DNA of 64,000 nucleotides from NCBI GenBank assembly GCA_019054805.1, contig JAHQIY010000012.1:2666001-2730000 (forward strand). Reading direction: 5' to 3'. Below are positions 29,938-41,054 of the stretch, in pieces. This DNA is from Brachionus manjavacas (lineage: Eukaryota; Rotifera; Eurotatoria; Ploima; Brachionidae). Numbering within the stretch: position 1 is the stretch's first letter; each line of letters begins with the position of its first letter. The notes beneath the pieces were generated by a model. The model was not told the origin of the DNA, made no database searches, and saw only the letters and a list, made by a program, of their open reading frames with translations. Both the position numbers and the translations under genes were made by a program.

Positions 29938-31510
29938 AAATAAAAATAAAATTTAATTTAATAAAATAAGATAAAATAAAGAATTAAAATAGAGTAAATA
30001 AGCTAAAAAAATGAAAGTTGAAAAACATAAATTGGAAAAGATTGTTACATGTGGCACATGTTTAAATAGTTCAAGTTTCAGGAAAAAAAGAAGAAATAGT
30101 AAGGTAGCAATTACACAATGGAGTTGGGTATTCAATATATCTCGATTCGAAACCTTCTTTGTATTCCTCCACCAGTCTGACAACCAATGGAATAAAATGA
30201 CTCAGTCCTGTCCCAACATATCTCTCACTCAACTCAAAAAGACGATTCGAGACTGTAAGTAATTTAAGTCTATTAAAAGCTTCACGATGCACGATGTTGG
30301 AGGGAGTATCCCTCATGCCAAACCCTATCGAAGGCTTTAAAAATATCAAAAAAAGGCCACAAACTCTTTTTTTTCTGTTAAATGATTCCACAATTTTTTG
30401 AATTAAAAAGAAAAGATTATCTGATGTTCACCGGTGTTTCCTAAATCCAGATTTCTCCAGGATAAGGAGTGAATTATGTTCCAAAAAATTGTATAATCTT
30501 GAATAAACTATTCGTTCCAGTAACTTTTCCAAGCAACTAATTGGTCTCCACCCAGTCAACTTTATTTTTAAAGGATCTTTAAATAAATTTTAGAGAAATT
30601 TGTAGAGGTTTTTTAGAGGTTATCGTACATTTTTCTATTGAATAATTTAAAAATTTCTTTACTAATTGGTCAATAATTTAAAGGATCTTGTAAATTAGAG
30701 GCCTTTTTTGAATTATTGTAATGTTCGAAGTTTTCCACACTTTCGGGACCTTAACTTCAAATCATCAAATCATGTTATCCTGAAAATTTATTTTCCGGAA
30801 GACTTTGAAAAAAAAAGCTCCAATCTCATTCCGGATAACCGGTTATTGACTGTAATTCTTATTACAAATATTGAAAGTAGGACGCTTATCATCTATTACT
30901 GAAAAGTTTAACTCATTGATTATTCTTTCCAACATTATACCGTGTTCATTTTCCCCTATGCAGCCTATTTGCGTCACCTAAAATGTGGTTTTTTCATTCT
31001 TTATTAACTATTTTAAAAAGCTCAAAGTTAAGAAGTACGTCGAGTGGATTATATAGACTGAATACAACTAATTCATTTTTTTTCCTAAATTTAGTTTTAT
31101 ACAAAGGAGTTCGGAATTGAATTCATCATAAGAAAAATCTTCTTTATATTCAATTCCTTCTTTAATTAAAATAGCTACTCCTCCTCCATACTTGTTGCGT
31201 TGTTTAGATAAGAACTGATAATTGTGAAAATCAAGATAAAAATTTACCTGACTTAAATCTATCTTTAATTCATTCAGCAAAACAATTTCGGGACATTTTT
31301 GAGCTAAAAAATTGCCTAAGAGATGAACCCTACTAGGTAAATGAAGACGGTTCCAGTGTGTAATTACTAACCTGTTCTTAGGGGAAAGTTGACAGATTGA
31401 TTTTTCGCCATTAAGTTCATAGTATTCCTTATCATTAGTTTGATCTTTTAGTTTTTTCGATTCAGCTGTTTGGGAATTGTCGGATTCTGAAACGCCCTTG
31501 ATCGTGGAAG
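29852..31510 (-). mobile_element. LINE A, antisense, with endonuclease and RT remains
   Basis: From the 5' side (high coordinates): an APE-type endonuclease segment at 31500-31068 (ITHWNRLHLPSRVHLLGNFL, then NKYGGGVAILIKEGIEYKED). Then come degraded RT fingers near 30550-30400. A deletion joint fuses an RT N-terminal scrap to the C-terminal domain (30391-30071, ending FESRYIEYPTPLCNCYLTIS). It ends in the hairpin GAAGGAGCTTTAGCTCGG and an AATAAATA tail at 29852-29905, with a long A/T tract just before it. It is inactive. Confidence 0.8.
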
Positions 31511-31519
31511 TTTAGTAAA

Positions 31520-32810
31520 AAAACCTCAAATTGAATCTATAATGCCCTTATAGGTTCCATTGTAGACTATAGTTTTTTCATCCTATTCCGTGTCTTCCAG
31601 ACAAACATTCAAAAACTGCAAGTAATTCTAAACACATTTTTCAAACTCTAACACACCGTCTTTTCAACTTTCTGGACTTCTCGAGGACCAAAGGCATATG
31701 GAATTGAATCAAGACTCATAATTCTGCTTGAAAAGTTCATAAAAAAAGTTTAATATATAAAAACACACTCATTACTTCACTCATACATGAAAGGAGTTTT
31801 ATTACTCTGAGCCATTCATTTTAAATATTAAATAAACTATTAAAAAAAATTGTTTTGTTATTTTTCTAAACTTGTTTCAAAAAAGTGTTTAACTAAATAC
31901 CAAGCTTATAATTCACACACTCAGCCTCTACTTCATTGGTGGAAGCTGTTAAGATATTAGGGAAATTAGTGTAGATATGGGTTGAATTATTCACTTTTTG
32001 GGTATAATGGATAAAAATTGTCACTTTTCACTTGATTTAATAAACGAATTAACTTATTTTCTTTTATTAACTTGTTCTGGTCTAAACCCCTAACTCCCCA
32101 AAAATTTGTTTGGAATAATTTTGCAAAAACTAACGATAACTAACTTTAATATTTTAATATAGTGCTTTTATAATTGTATTAATCCATTTTTCCAAACTTG
32201 TACCAAAATAAATTAAAAATAAGAGATTTGTATTTTTGATTTTAATTTAATTTCCTTTATTTTTACAAGGTAGACGCGTCTATTTGCTTTTTTTTACCTT
32301 AGAGCGTCTACTTACTTCTTAAAAACTGAGCATACTTCTGATTAAGTTAAGACACATTACTAACGTAAGTTAAGTTTTAATTCATTTTTTTAAAAATATA
32401 TAGACAGCGTATATGGTTAAGAAAATGTTCTCTTTTATGACATGCCAAAAGAGACGCATTTGAGTACTCATAAAAGCTGGATTTTCAAGATTAAACACAT
32501 GTCCTAAATCATAAATTTTAACCAGTGTTCTATATAAAAGAACATGTCATTATAATGCAATGCATTATATTGACCAGGCATTGGCTATTCTGTTGTAAAA
32601 GAAATTTGGTCTTTGCGAGTGCTTAGCTATTTCTTTAAAAATATTTGAAGCGGTGTCTTGAAGGGGTGATAAAAGAATTAATTAAATAAAATAAATTGAT
32701 GTGCCAAGTAAATATGATCTGTGTTTAAAGTATTTTTAGTTTAAAGTAAGGACACAAAGTAAAGATAAAAGCAAAAATTGGAAAAATATTAAAAAAAAAT
32801 TAAATTGAAA
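31520..32810. other. AT-rich intergenic DNA
   Basis: No gene, RNA or complete repeat recognised. Weakly Ser/Lys-like minus-strand scraps to about 31740 may be 5' sequence of the neighbouring LINE. Confidence 0.5.
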
Positions 32811-32816
32811 TATATA

Positions 32817-34123
32817 ACGGGTGACAACTTAAAATCTAGACGAACTTTAAGTATCATTTGCAATGCTATTCTAATTTTTTTTCAATCTCTTTCCATATTC
32901 TTTTAGTAAGTTTAATTTTAAAAACAAAAAAAAAAAAAAAAATTATTCAATTTGAATTAAAAATGATCAAAATAAATTCAACTAGAGAGGAGGCACTAAG
33001 AATTCGCGTGTACGCGTTTTTAAACGAAAATAGATCACTTGGAAAGGTGTTCACGGTGAGGCATTTTATGTCAGAAAAAATTCCAAAGAGTACTGTTTAC
33101 CGAATTTTAAAATGTAGTGAATATTTTTTACCAGACAGGAAACAAGGATCTGGTCAAACACCGAAAAAAATGACTAAAGTACAACTCAACAAGCTAAAAA
33201 AAGCTCTTGATCACAAAGACACCATCATTCAGCGTCAAGCAGCCAAAAAGTTTGATATAAGCCAACAAATGGTCTCAAAATTGTTGAAGAAGCTTCAAAT
33301 AACACCTAAAAAAAAGATGAAAATCCCAGACCGAATCGAAACGCAAAAAAAAGGAGCTGGAGTTATATGAAGAAATTTGTATTTTAAAAATCATTATTTC
33401 CTGGATTTTAGACGATGAATCCTAATTCACTCTCAGCCATTAAAATCAATGGAAATGATATATTTCACTCAAGTAACATTGTTGCAACACCAGAAAGTAC
33501 AAAATATACCCCAGTTAAGAAATTTGAGCAGAAATTACTTGTTTGGTTGGTCATTTCTGAGAGGGGTATTTCGGCGCCAATCATACGAAAAAACGGACTT
33601 GCAGTCAACCAAACTGTCTATTTAGACTTTATAAAGCGTGAAGTCATTCCGTTTATTAAAAAGCATCATTCAGACGACAACTATAAGTTGGCGAGCCCGA
33701 CTAGGCGAGCTCTCATTATGTCAATACAGTGGTCAACTACTTGATTGACCATAATATATAATTTGTGCAAGAATACGAAAACCCTGCAAATGTGCCAGTA
33801 GTACGATCAATTGAAGATATTTGGTCCATGTTTAACGGAAAAGTGTATGAGAATAGCTGAAGAGCAAAAAACTAAGATGAACTAAAGAATAAAATACGAC
33901 TTTGTCAAAAATAATGGGCCTAAATCTCGAACATGACCTTTTGGCCTCTACATCCAAATGACTCAATAATATTCGAAGAAATGGACTTATTGAAAAAAGA
34001 TAAAAGCATAAATAAAAACTAGAATAAAAATGCTATTTTCTCTAAAAATTTCGTTTTATTTTGATAAATATTAAAGAAGTTATGACCTCTTAAAGTTCGT
34101 CTCGATTTTATGTTGTCACCCGT
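32817..34123 (+). mobile_element. mariner/Tc1-superfamily transposon, inactive
   Basis: Ends ACGGGTGACAAC and its complement are flanked by TA (32815-32816, 34124-34125). The inverted repeats continue to GACGAACTTTAAG (about 35 bp). The element is 1,307 bp, normal for this superfamily, and carries one broken transposase gene. Confidence 0.9.
32963..33890 (+). pseudogene. mariner-type transposase, broken
   Basis: The N-terminus 32963-33355 has two helix-turn-helix motifs (IPKSTVYRILKC and AAKKFDISQQMVSKLLKKL). After a frameshift in an A-run near 33350, the first catalytic motif WILDDES appears at about 33400 with two stops. Then come INGNDIFHSSN and KLLVWLVISERG (frame open 33415-33744). At the second catalytic site the aspartate of the usual D-LAS motif is replaced by lysine, and a short GGCGAGC duplication follows. 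The last motif reads RSIEDIWSM near 33820. Clearly inactive. Confidence 0.8.
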
Positions 34124-34405
34124 TAAGATATAAATACTAAATTTGATAAATAAAGTATATTTGGAAAATTTAAGCATTTTGGGAAAAAATGAGCGTTAGA
34201 CCAACGTTTGAAAATAATGAGCGTACAAGTTAGTATTGGTTAGCCAAGATCTGTCAGCAATAAATAAATTTTTTTTGATAAATTTTACGACAAAATTTGT
34301 CAAATAGTAAATCAATAAATATTTAGGAATATTTAGGAAAATATTTAAGTATTTAGAAAAATTAAAAAAAAAAACATTTAAGAATTTTTAAATTTGAAAC
34401 ACAGC

Positions 34406-34761
34406 CGTTTTGTGAAATTCAGTACAAAATGAAAAATAAAAAAGAGAAACATAAAAAAATTAAAAAAAATTGAATTACTTGTTTCCTAAAGGTTTAAACT
34501 TAGTTCTGTAAATTCATCATAGTGCAACATTCAGGGTTGAATAAAATATCAAGGTCTGCTTAGTTTGCAGAATTATGCAGAAATTAAATTTCAATATAAT
34601 CGAGCGTAGTGCATTTTGCAGAGATCTTGCACACTATTAGCAGACATTTAAAGTTGATGCAACTTTGCAGCATTCACAGAATTAATTTCAAACTATAGAA
34701 AAAAAGTTATTCAATTTTTTTACACTTTGTTCTATTTTTTTGTACTGAAATTCACAAAACC
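34406..34761. mobile_element. Merlin-like MITE (second subfamily)
   Basis: A 356-bp element, CGTTTTGTGAAATTCAGTAC to GTACTGAAATTCACAAAACC, flanked by AAACACAGC at 34397-34405 and 34762-34770. The terminal motif GTGAAATT(C/T)AGTACAAAA is shared with the copy at 38524 and related to the ends of 1452-1815. The interior has repeated GCAGA motifs. Confidence 0.8.
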
Positions 34762-34954
34762 AAACACAGCTAACTTCAAAATATATCAAAATAAATTTTT
34801 TTTAGTATCTGTCATTTACTCTGTTTTTTAGATTTTTTTTGAAGAAAATCTAAAGAAAAATCTCTGTTTTGTCTAAATCTTATGAAATCGTATTGTCAAG
34901 ATTTTAAAACTTTTCCAAGGAATCTTAAGTTCACAAACCACATTCGAACACAAG

Positions 34955-35155
34955 CCAACAGCGCAACGAGTATCCTCGGTCAGCTAAAATTGATAATCAA
35001 CACTTGAAGGAACCTTTACTGCGCTTTGTAAGACCCCATTTGGAATACACCTCCGTCGTCTGGTCCCCGGCCAACAAGAAAGACATAAAGCTACTGGAGA
35101 CCGAGCAGAAGAGAGCTACAAAACTAGTTCCAAGAAAATTAGTCATTCACAGTCT
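34955..35155 (+). mobile_element. LINE B fragment
   Basis: One frame reads [20 protein letters not shown], then [14 protein letters not shown], the RT thumb region of LINE B (compare RATKLVPG-type sequence at about 6910 minus). No ends were found. Confidence 0.7.
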
Positions 35156-35159
35156 TAAT

Positions 35160-38100
35160 TACTTTAAATAAATTATTCAATACTCTATATAGATATAAAA
35201 ACTCTTGATTTGTTTCCATTTAATAATTTTACAGAGTCAACCAGGTTCACTTTAATACTTTAAAAACTAAATGTTTTTACAGCTAAATTCATTTGTGTCC
35301 TTTTACATAAATCAAATATATTTTTGAAGAATCCAATGAGTATTGCATATAATCAATAAGTTGAAAAATACATAAAATAAACAAAATATTTGAAACAATA
35401 ATTTTTAAAGAAAACTAATTCCAAAATTAACCATATATTGATTACCATTTTATGGTTTATTTTGAAATTGGATTTAATCTAACAAAATTTGTGATAAAAA
35501 AGGTTTAGGGATCCGGCTTTGCGTTTTTATTGAGCGAAATTTTAGAATATTATTTAATATTTAAAATTATTAAATTTAAAAAATTAAATTAATTGTTTTG
35601 TTGCATTTATTAAAATTTATAGAAAATTTTTAAATTTAAAATATTGAAAATTTTAAAAATGTAATTAATTGAATAACTAGATAATTGAAAGCTTAGTACA
35701 CAAAGGACACAAAAGGACATAAAAGAATTTTTGTTATTTAATTCAAGATCATTGTCAATCCATGAACCATGGGCCTGAAAATGATTTTTTAAGGCATACA
35801 GTGCTTTGCTGAATTGCAGGATTTTTTCAGAACAAGTTTTAGACCTTATTAAAAAAAAGTTGCTTTAATTTTTTATTATAAAAAAGTTGCTTTAATTTTA
35901 AATTATTGTTTTTGTTCTTTGTTCCAAAATTCACGATTCCGCATATAGGTAATCAGAGGAAAAATCCAATTGGGACTATACTGATTCAGTTTGAGATCAG
36001 TTCAAGTTTTGAACATTGCTAATTTGTTTGAGCAGATTTTTGCTAAAAAACTAACAATATGAATTTTCTGATTGAAAACGAGAGAAAAAAATTGGAGGAT
36101 TTTTTATTTTCTATTCTTTGATCGATTGGTTTCGCGCTCAAGCTAGTTGATTATTGGAAAAAATATTGGAAAAATCTATTGACAACAGTTGAAAATTTTG
36201 ACAAAACAAAAATTTTTCTATTTCGGGTTACCGATTAATCAAATTATGTCGAAACATCAGCAATAAGAAGAAAAAAAATGGAAAAGAATTCAAGCTTTGT
36301 TTTTTTCTGTGCTTTGACTCGACTCTTATCTATCTATTGATTTTCGTTAATCTTAATTATAGCAAAATTTAAAAAAAATACTTTAATAATTACAAAATCA
36401 ATAAAATTGTTGAATAAATAAATTTATGAATTTCTCATCATTTTTCTTTTAGTTCTTCAGCTTCATTTTTCGGAGTTTATTTTTCAGGTTCCATTAAATT
36501 AAATTTTTCAAACAAAAACTCAAATCTTTCCAAATAAAGTCAAACTGGCGATTTGTACTTTTTTGCTTTTGGCCAAAGTAAACTTTTCTAGTTGGTCATG
36601 CTACTTTGACCAAGTTGAAGATTCAATAAAGCTGTGATTTAATGAGATTTAAAAGTCGATACGGATTCGGAAAATCGATTTTTTTTAAATTATTGGTAAA
36701 TTTAGGTTTTTAAATTAAATAAAATTGATTTTTTTTCCTCGAGTAAATAATTATGATTTTGATGAAAAGAATAGTAGAGAAGAATTAAGAGTTAATGAAT
36801 TATTGGTTTTTTGGCAAAGCGAAGATGCTTAAAGAAGTGCAAAGAAAATCAATTTTTTTTTCCAGTGGAATAACTTGATGGCACGATTTTTGAATGAGGT
36901 CCCAGAATGATAATTTTTTTTATTTGTTTATTATTTGATGAATTTATTTTTGGTTATGATGTATTTGTTTTTTTTCAGTTTTGAGCTTAATTCTATCATC
37001 GATTTTCTAAAACTTTCAGAATATGTTCCGAAATGCTAAATATTTTTTCCATTTTCCAATAATCAATAATGCTGCCTTTTTATTTTATTTTTCTTAATCG
37101 TATCAAAATTAAATTTTTTGAAAATCTCTGGCACCAACCCCTCTTTTGCCAGTCCTCAGTCATTATTCTTTTCTTTATTCATCATTTCATCTTCCATCAG
37201 CAATGCAAGGGTCTTATAGATGAAATTATTTTTAAAAAATTAACGAGGTAATTTTTTTATATTCAAAAAAATTATTAAATCATTTAGCAAAACATTTCAT
37301 TTGTGTATTCTAATTTACAATCTATCTAAGTTTATTTTTTTTGTGGACTATTTCAACAAATTCTAAAATAAATTAATTGTATTTCTATTTTCACTTGGAG
37401 ACAAAAAATGGGTCTAAAAAATCTCTTTTTTTTAAATTAACATTAAAAAAAAATTTAAAAAATTAAATTTTTTTTAAAGTATTGGTTTATTTAGATTAAG
37501 ATCTTAAAACAGAATAATTTATTGATTATTAATTAAATAAAAATTATTATGAGTTTAGATGTTAAATCGATTTTCAAATTTTATTACTTAAATTTATAAA
37601 ATATAAATAGCAATGATTAAAAATTTACAATGAGAACGATCGTACTTTCACTAAATCGCATTTTTATTTCGTGTTAAAAATTTGTCAAATAATCACGAAA
37701 TATTTTCTTTAAAAATACCGATCTGAAATTCATCGATAAACAATCGAGTAATAAATTTTGGTGACAAAATGAGTTAAGTTTTGCAGAAAAGTTATATTCT
37801 TCTATGTTTTCGGTTTTGGCTTTAATTTACAAAATAATCAATTAATAAATTGAGCTTAAAAGCAACCAAGGCTGAAATTTTAAATTTTTGGGAATTTTTT
37901 TTATCGACTTGTAAAAAATTGTAAAAAAAAAGAAGATCCAAAATTGGATTCCTTCAAAACAGGCTTAGTTGTTCTTTTTTAAATTTCAGGTTTTAAATTT
38001 AATAGAAGAGAATTTTGAGTAAATTTTTCTTAGTTAAAGAAATTATTTCTTTGACTTAAATTAATTTTAAGTGTTTGATAAAAATAAACATTTTAATTTT

Positions 38101-38330
38101 TATTTATTAATTTAAATTAAGAAAAGGCCACTTCTAGTCGAAATAATGTAATATGTAGAAATTGGTGATAAATTAAAAAAATTTTTGATTATTTGTTTTT
38201 GACAATTTGGAACTTTTTTCTATATTTCAAATTAATGAAGGGTTGTGAAGTTCGTTTCAATTCAATCATTTCAATCTAGAAAAACTTTATATTTTCTTAA
38301 TATAAGGAAAAATTTAGTTCCGTAAAATGC
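35160..38330. other. Long AT-rich intergenic stretch
   Basis: Nothing supported over about 3.2 kb. Homopolymer A/T runs and short chance ORFs only. Confidence 0.6.
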
Positions 38331-38341
38331 TTAGTGTTTAA

Positions 38342-38488
38342 GGAACTTTGCTTTATTCGAAAATATATGCCTGCAAAAACTCTGCGTTGGAATTGCATAA
38401 TTCATTAGAATACTTTTTAATGGCGTGCAAAATGCATAAAATTGCAGAGCTTTTTGCAAACTTATTTTACTACATTAAGCAAATTTCC
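38342..38488. mobile_element. Short MITE flanked by TTAA
   Basis: A 147-bp inverted-repeat element, GGAACTTTGCTTTA to AAGCAAATTTCC, flanked by TTAA at 38338-38341 and 38489-38492. TTAA targets are typical of piggyBac and Kolobok elements. The interior has TGCAAAAACTCTGC and GCAGAGCTTTTTGCA. Confidence 0.6.
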
Positions 38489-38523
38489 TTAAAATTAATC
38501 AAGTTGTAGATCTAAATTATCTC

Positions 38524-38917
38524 GGTTTTGTGAAGTTTAGTACAAAAGAACAGAACAAAATGTAAAAAAATTACTTTTTTTCTAAAAGTCTAAAATTAGT
38601 TCTGCATCATGGTGCAGCATTCAAAGTTCAGAGTCTGCTAATGATGTGCAAAACAGAGTTTCTTTAAAGTCACAAGTCTCAAGTCATGTCCAAGAGCCGA
38701 AGACTTTTATTTTGATTATTTAAAAAAAAAATTAAATTTTTTTAAATTAAACTGAGTCAAATAAATATCATCGCATCGACAATCCATCAGTCAGAATCAC
38801 GGCAAATGAAATTTATGCCGTTCCAAGTAGAAATTAAGAGCCTTGAAAAAATTTTTTAATTTTTTTAACCATTTTTTTCTGTCCTTTTTATTATTTTGTA
38901 CTAAATTTCACAAAATC
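38524..38917. mobile_element. Merlin-like MITE (second subfamily)
   Basis: A 394-bp element, GGTTTTGTGAAGTTTAGTAC to GTACTAAATTTCACAAAATC, flanked by ATTATCTC at 38516-38523 and 38918-38925. The interior near 38650 holds a partial CAGAGTTT...AAGTCACAAGTC segment like the hAT-type MITEs, perhaps a truncated nested insertion. Confidence 0.8.
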
Positions 38918-38929
38918 ATTATCTCTTTT

Positions 38930-40000
38930 GGTAAAAAAGTCATTCTAAATTGATGAGTTAAAAAACTAAAAAGGATAAGTAAAATTATGAAAGATTTAAA
39001 ATTTAAAAAAGTAAAGCTCTTTTCTTAAGTTGATCAAAAGTGTTCTATCGCATTTTCAAGTGATTTGGAGGAAACCGGAACGTTCCTCTGGACTGATAAT
39101 TTTTTTAAATAATCAATCGCGTTTTAAATATTGAAAATTTAATCTTATAGCTTTTTAACAACAAATAAATGAATTTATTTTAATACCTGAAATGTATAGA
39201 AATCATTTAAGACCGTACATGAAATATAAAAATGCTCATTATCTAAAGAAAAAAGCTGAAAAAGGAGGAACATAGAGTAAAGCCGCTAGGGTGTGCTCTA
39301 GAAGAACTATATAATGATTAATTAAATGAAAGCCTTGGAAAATAATTTAAAAATTTTAAAGAAAATTTTTTTTGTTTTTCAATTTTTATTTATTTTTACA
39401 TCGCCTTTAAGGCGCTCATTTTAAGAAGAAATAAAAATAACAATAAAAAAAAAATTTAAATTTGTACTAATATTTAAATATTAAGAAGTATTCAATCAAA
39501 TTGTTGAATACTTCTTAATATAAATTGATATAAATTGTGAGTATCTAAATAAAGTGATTTTACATGCAATTTTTAGGGAAAAAAAAGTAAAACTGGACAA
39601 ACTAAAGTATCTTTTGAACGAAAAGACTTTAAAAATGATTAAAGGCTCATTTCGATCATTTTTTATTGCTCATTAAAAAAAGGCATTAAAAATAAATATT
39701 TTCTGGATAAAAATTAGAGGTTTACAGGTAAAAGTGTTCTAGGTGGCCTTTTTCTTTTATTAAACCATGGAATAACTTATTTTTTAGATTTTCTTAATTG
39801 ATAAAGTCTATTTAATATTTGTGCAAAATTCGATTAAATTCCGTCAATAAGAGCATTTTTTAACTTGTCGAAATTTTGAATATTCTTTTTTGAACACCCG
39901 TTACATTAAATTGAATCAAAAAAAAAATTTATTTACGAAAATTGACTAAAATTTAATTTATTGAATGATTAAGAATACATTGAAGGTTTGGTTTAAGTTT
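38930..40000. other. AT-rich DNA with a LINE-type 3' hairpin
   Basis: At 39395-39425 the palindrome CGCCTTTAAGGCG lies next to an A/T tail. On the minus strand this is hairpin then ATAAATAAAAA, as at LINE 3' ends. No coding part was recognised. Confidence 0.4.
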
Positions 40001-40008
40001 CTTTTTAT

Positions 40009-40362
40009 GGCAATGTGAAATATTAGTACAAAAATTACAGTACAAAAAGTAAAAACGCTATAATTTTTTTTTCTAATTGTGTAAAAATTGTTCTGTAAGC
40101 AGTACAATATTGTACAAATTTTTTAGAAACAAATACCAAGCTCTGCAAAAACTCTGCAATTTATTGCATATATTAATCATATATTTTTTGATGGTGTGCA
40201 TTTTACAGAAAAATGCAGAGTTTTTGCAGAGCTTGGTATTCGTTTCTAAAAAATTTGTACAATATTGTACTGTTTACAGAACCATTTTTACACAATTAGA
40301 AAAAAAATTATAGCGTTTTTACTTTTTGTACTGTAATTTTTGTACTAATATTTCACATTGCC
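40009..40362. mobile_element. Palindromic MITE, copy 2, 8-bp target duplication
   Basis: A 354-bp near-palindrome of the same family as 1452-1815, in opposite orientation (judged by its centre). It starts GGCAATGTGAAATATTAG and is flanked by CTTTTTAT at 40001-40008 and 40363-40370. The two copies are very similar, and both duplications are exact. Confidence 0.92.
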
Positions 40363-40444
40363 CTTTTTATGGCAAAATTTTTTATTCCAAAAAAATTAAA
40401 TTATAAGAATTAAGTTTAATAATTTGGATGAAGCTAGTTTAGAT

Positions 40445-41050
40445 TTTTTTTTTTAGAATTAGTAGTAGTAGTAGTGGTAAAAATAACTGCGACTCGAATG
40501 ACGAGTAAAGCCGTGTGGCTGTGGCAGTTCTTTGCTTTTACATCATTTTCTGTTCTATTAACCCTACATCAAGTTTTGCTTTGAATTAATTTAGTGAAAT
40601 TGCTTCAACTAATCTATTTGGTAATCGGTTCCAGTAATTTACAAACCTGTTTGTGATAAAGATAATAATAAAAATTTGTATTAAATCGCCTCTTATTCTT
40701 ATAAGATTCAGTGACCTAAGTTTAATTCTACGCCATCTCTCTTCATATTCAAGTTTTCTAACATTTGGAATCATCTTACTTGCTCTTTGCTGTACTTTCT
40801 CAAGTTCCTTTTTATTTTTTTCCAAGTATGGATTTCAAACTATATCTCCAAATTCAATAAGAGGTCTAACCAATGCTGTATAAAGTAATTTGAATATATT
40901 GCTATCCAAAATTTTAAAATTTATCCCAATCATTCCCAAAACTCTATTCGCTCTGCCGGAAGAGTAGCTCTTATGAGCAACCCATTTTAGATTTTTTTGA
41001 AAAAAAACACCCAAATCCTTCTCTAATTATGTTTTCTCTAATGACTCTGT
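40445..41050 (-). mobile_element. LINE B 3' fragment, antisense
   Basis: The RT C-terminal region reads ALVRPLIEFGDIV, then NPYLEKNKKELEKVQQRASK, LRSLNLIRIRGDLIQIF and FVNYWNRLPNRLVEAISLN. It ends in a (TAC)n tract on the minus strand at about 40450. It is 5'-truncated near 41050, with a few stops. Confidence 0.8.
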
Positions 41051-41054
41051 TCCG

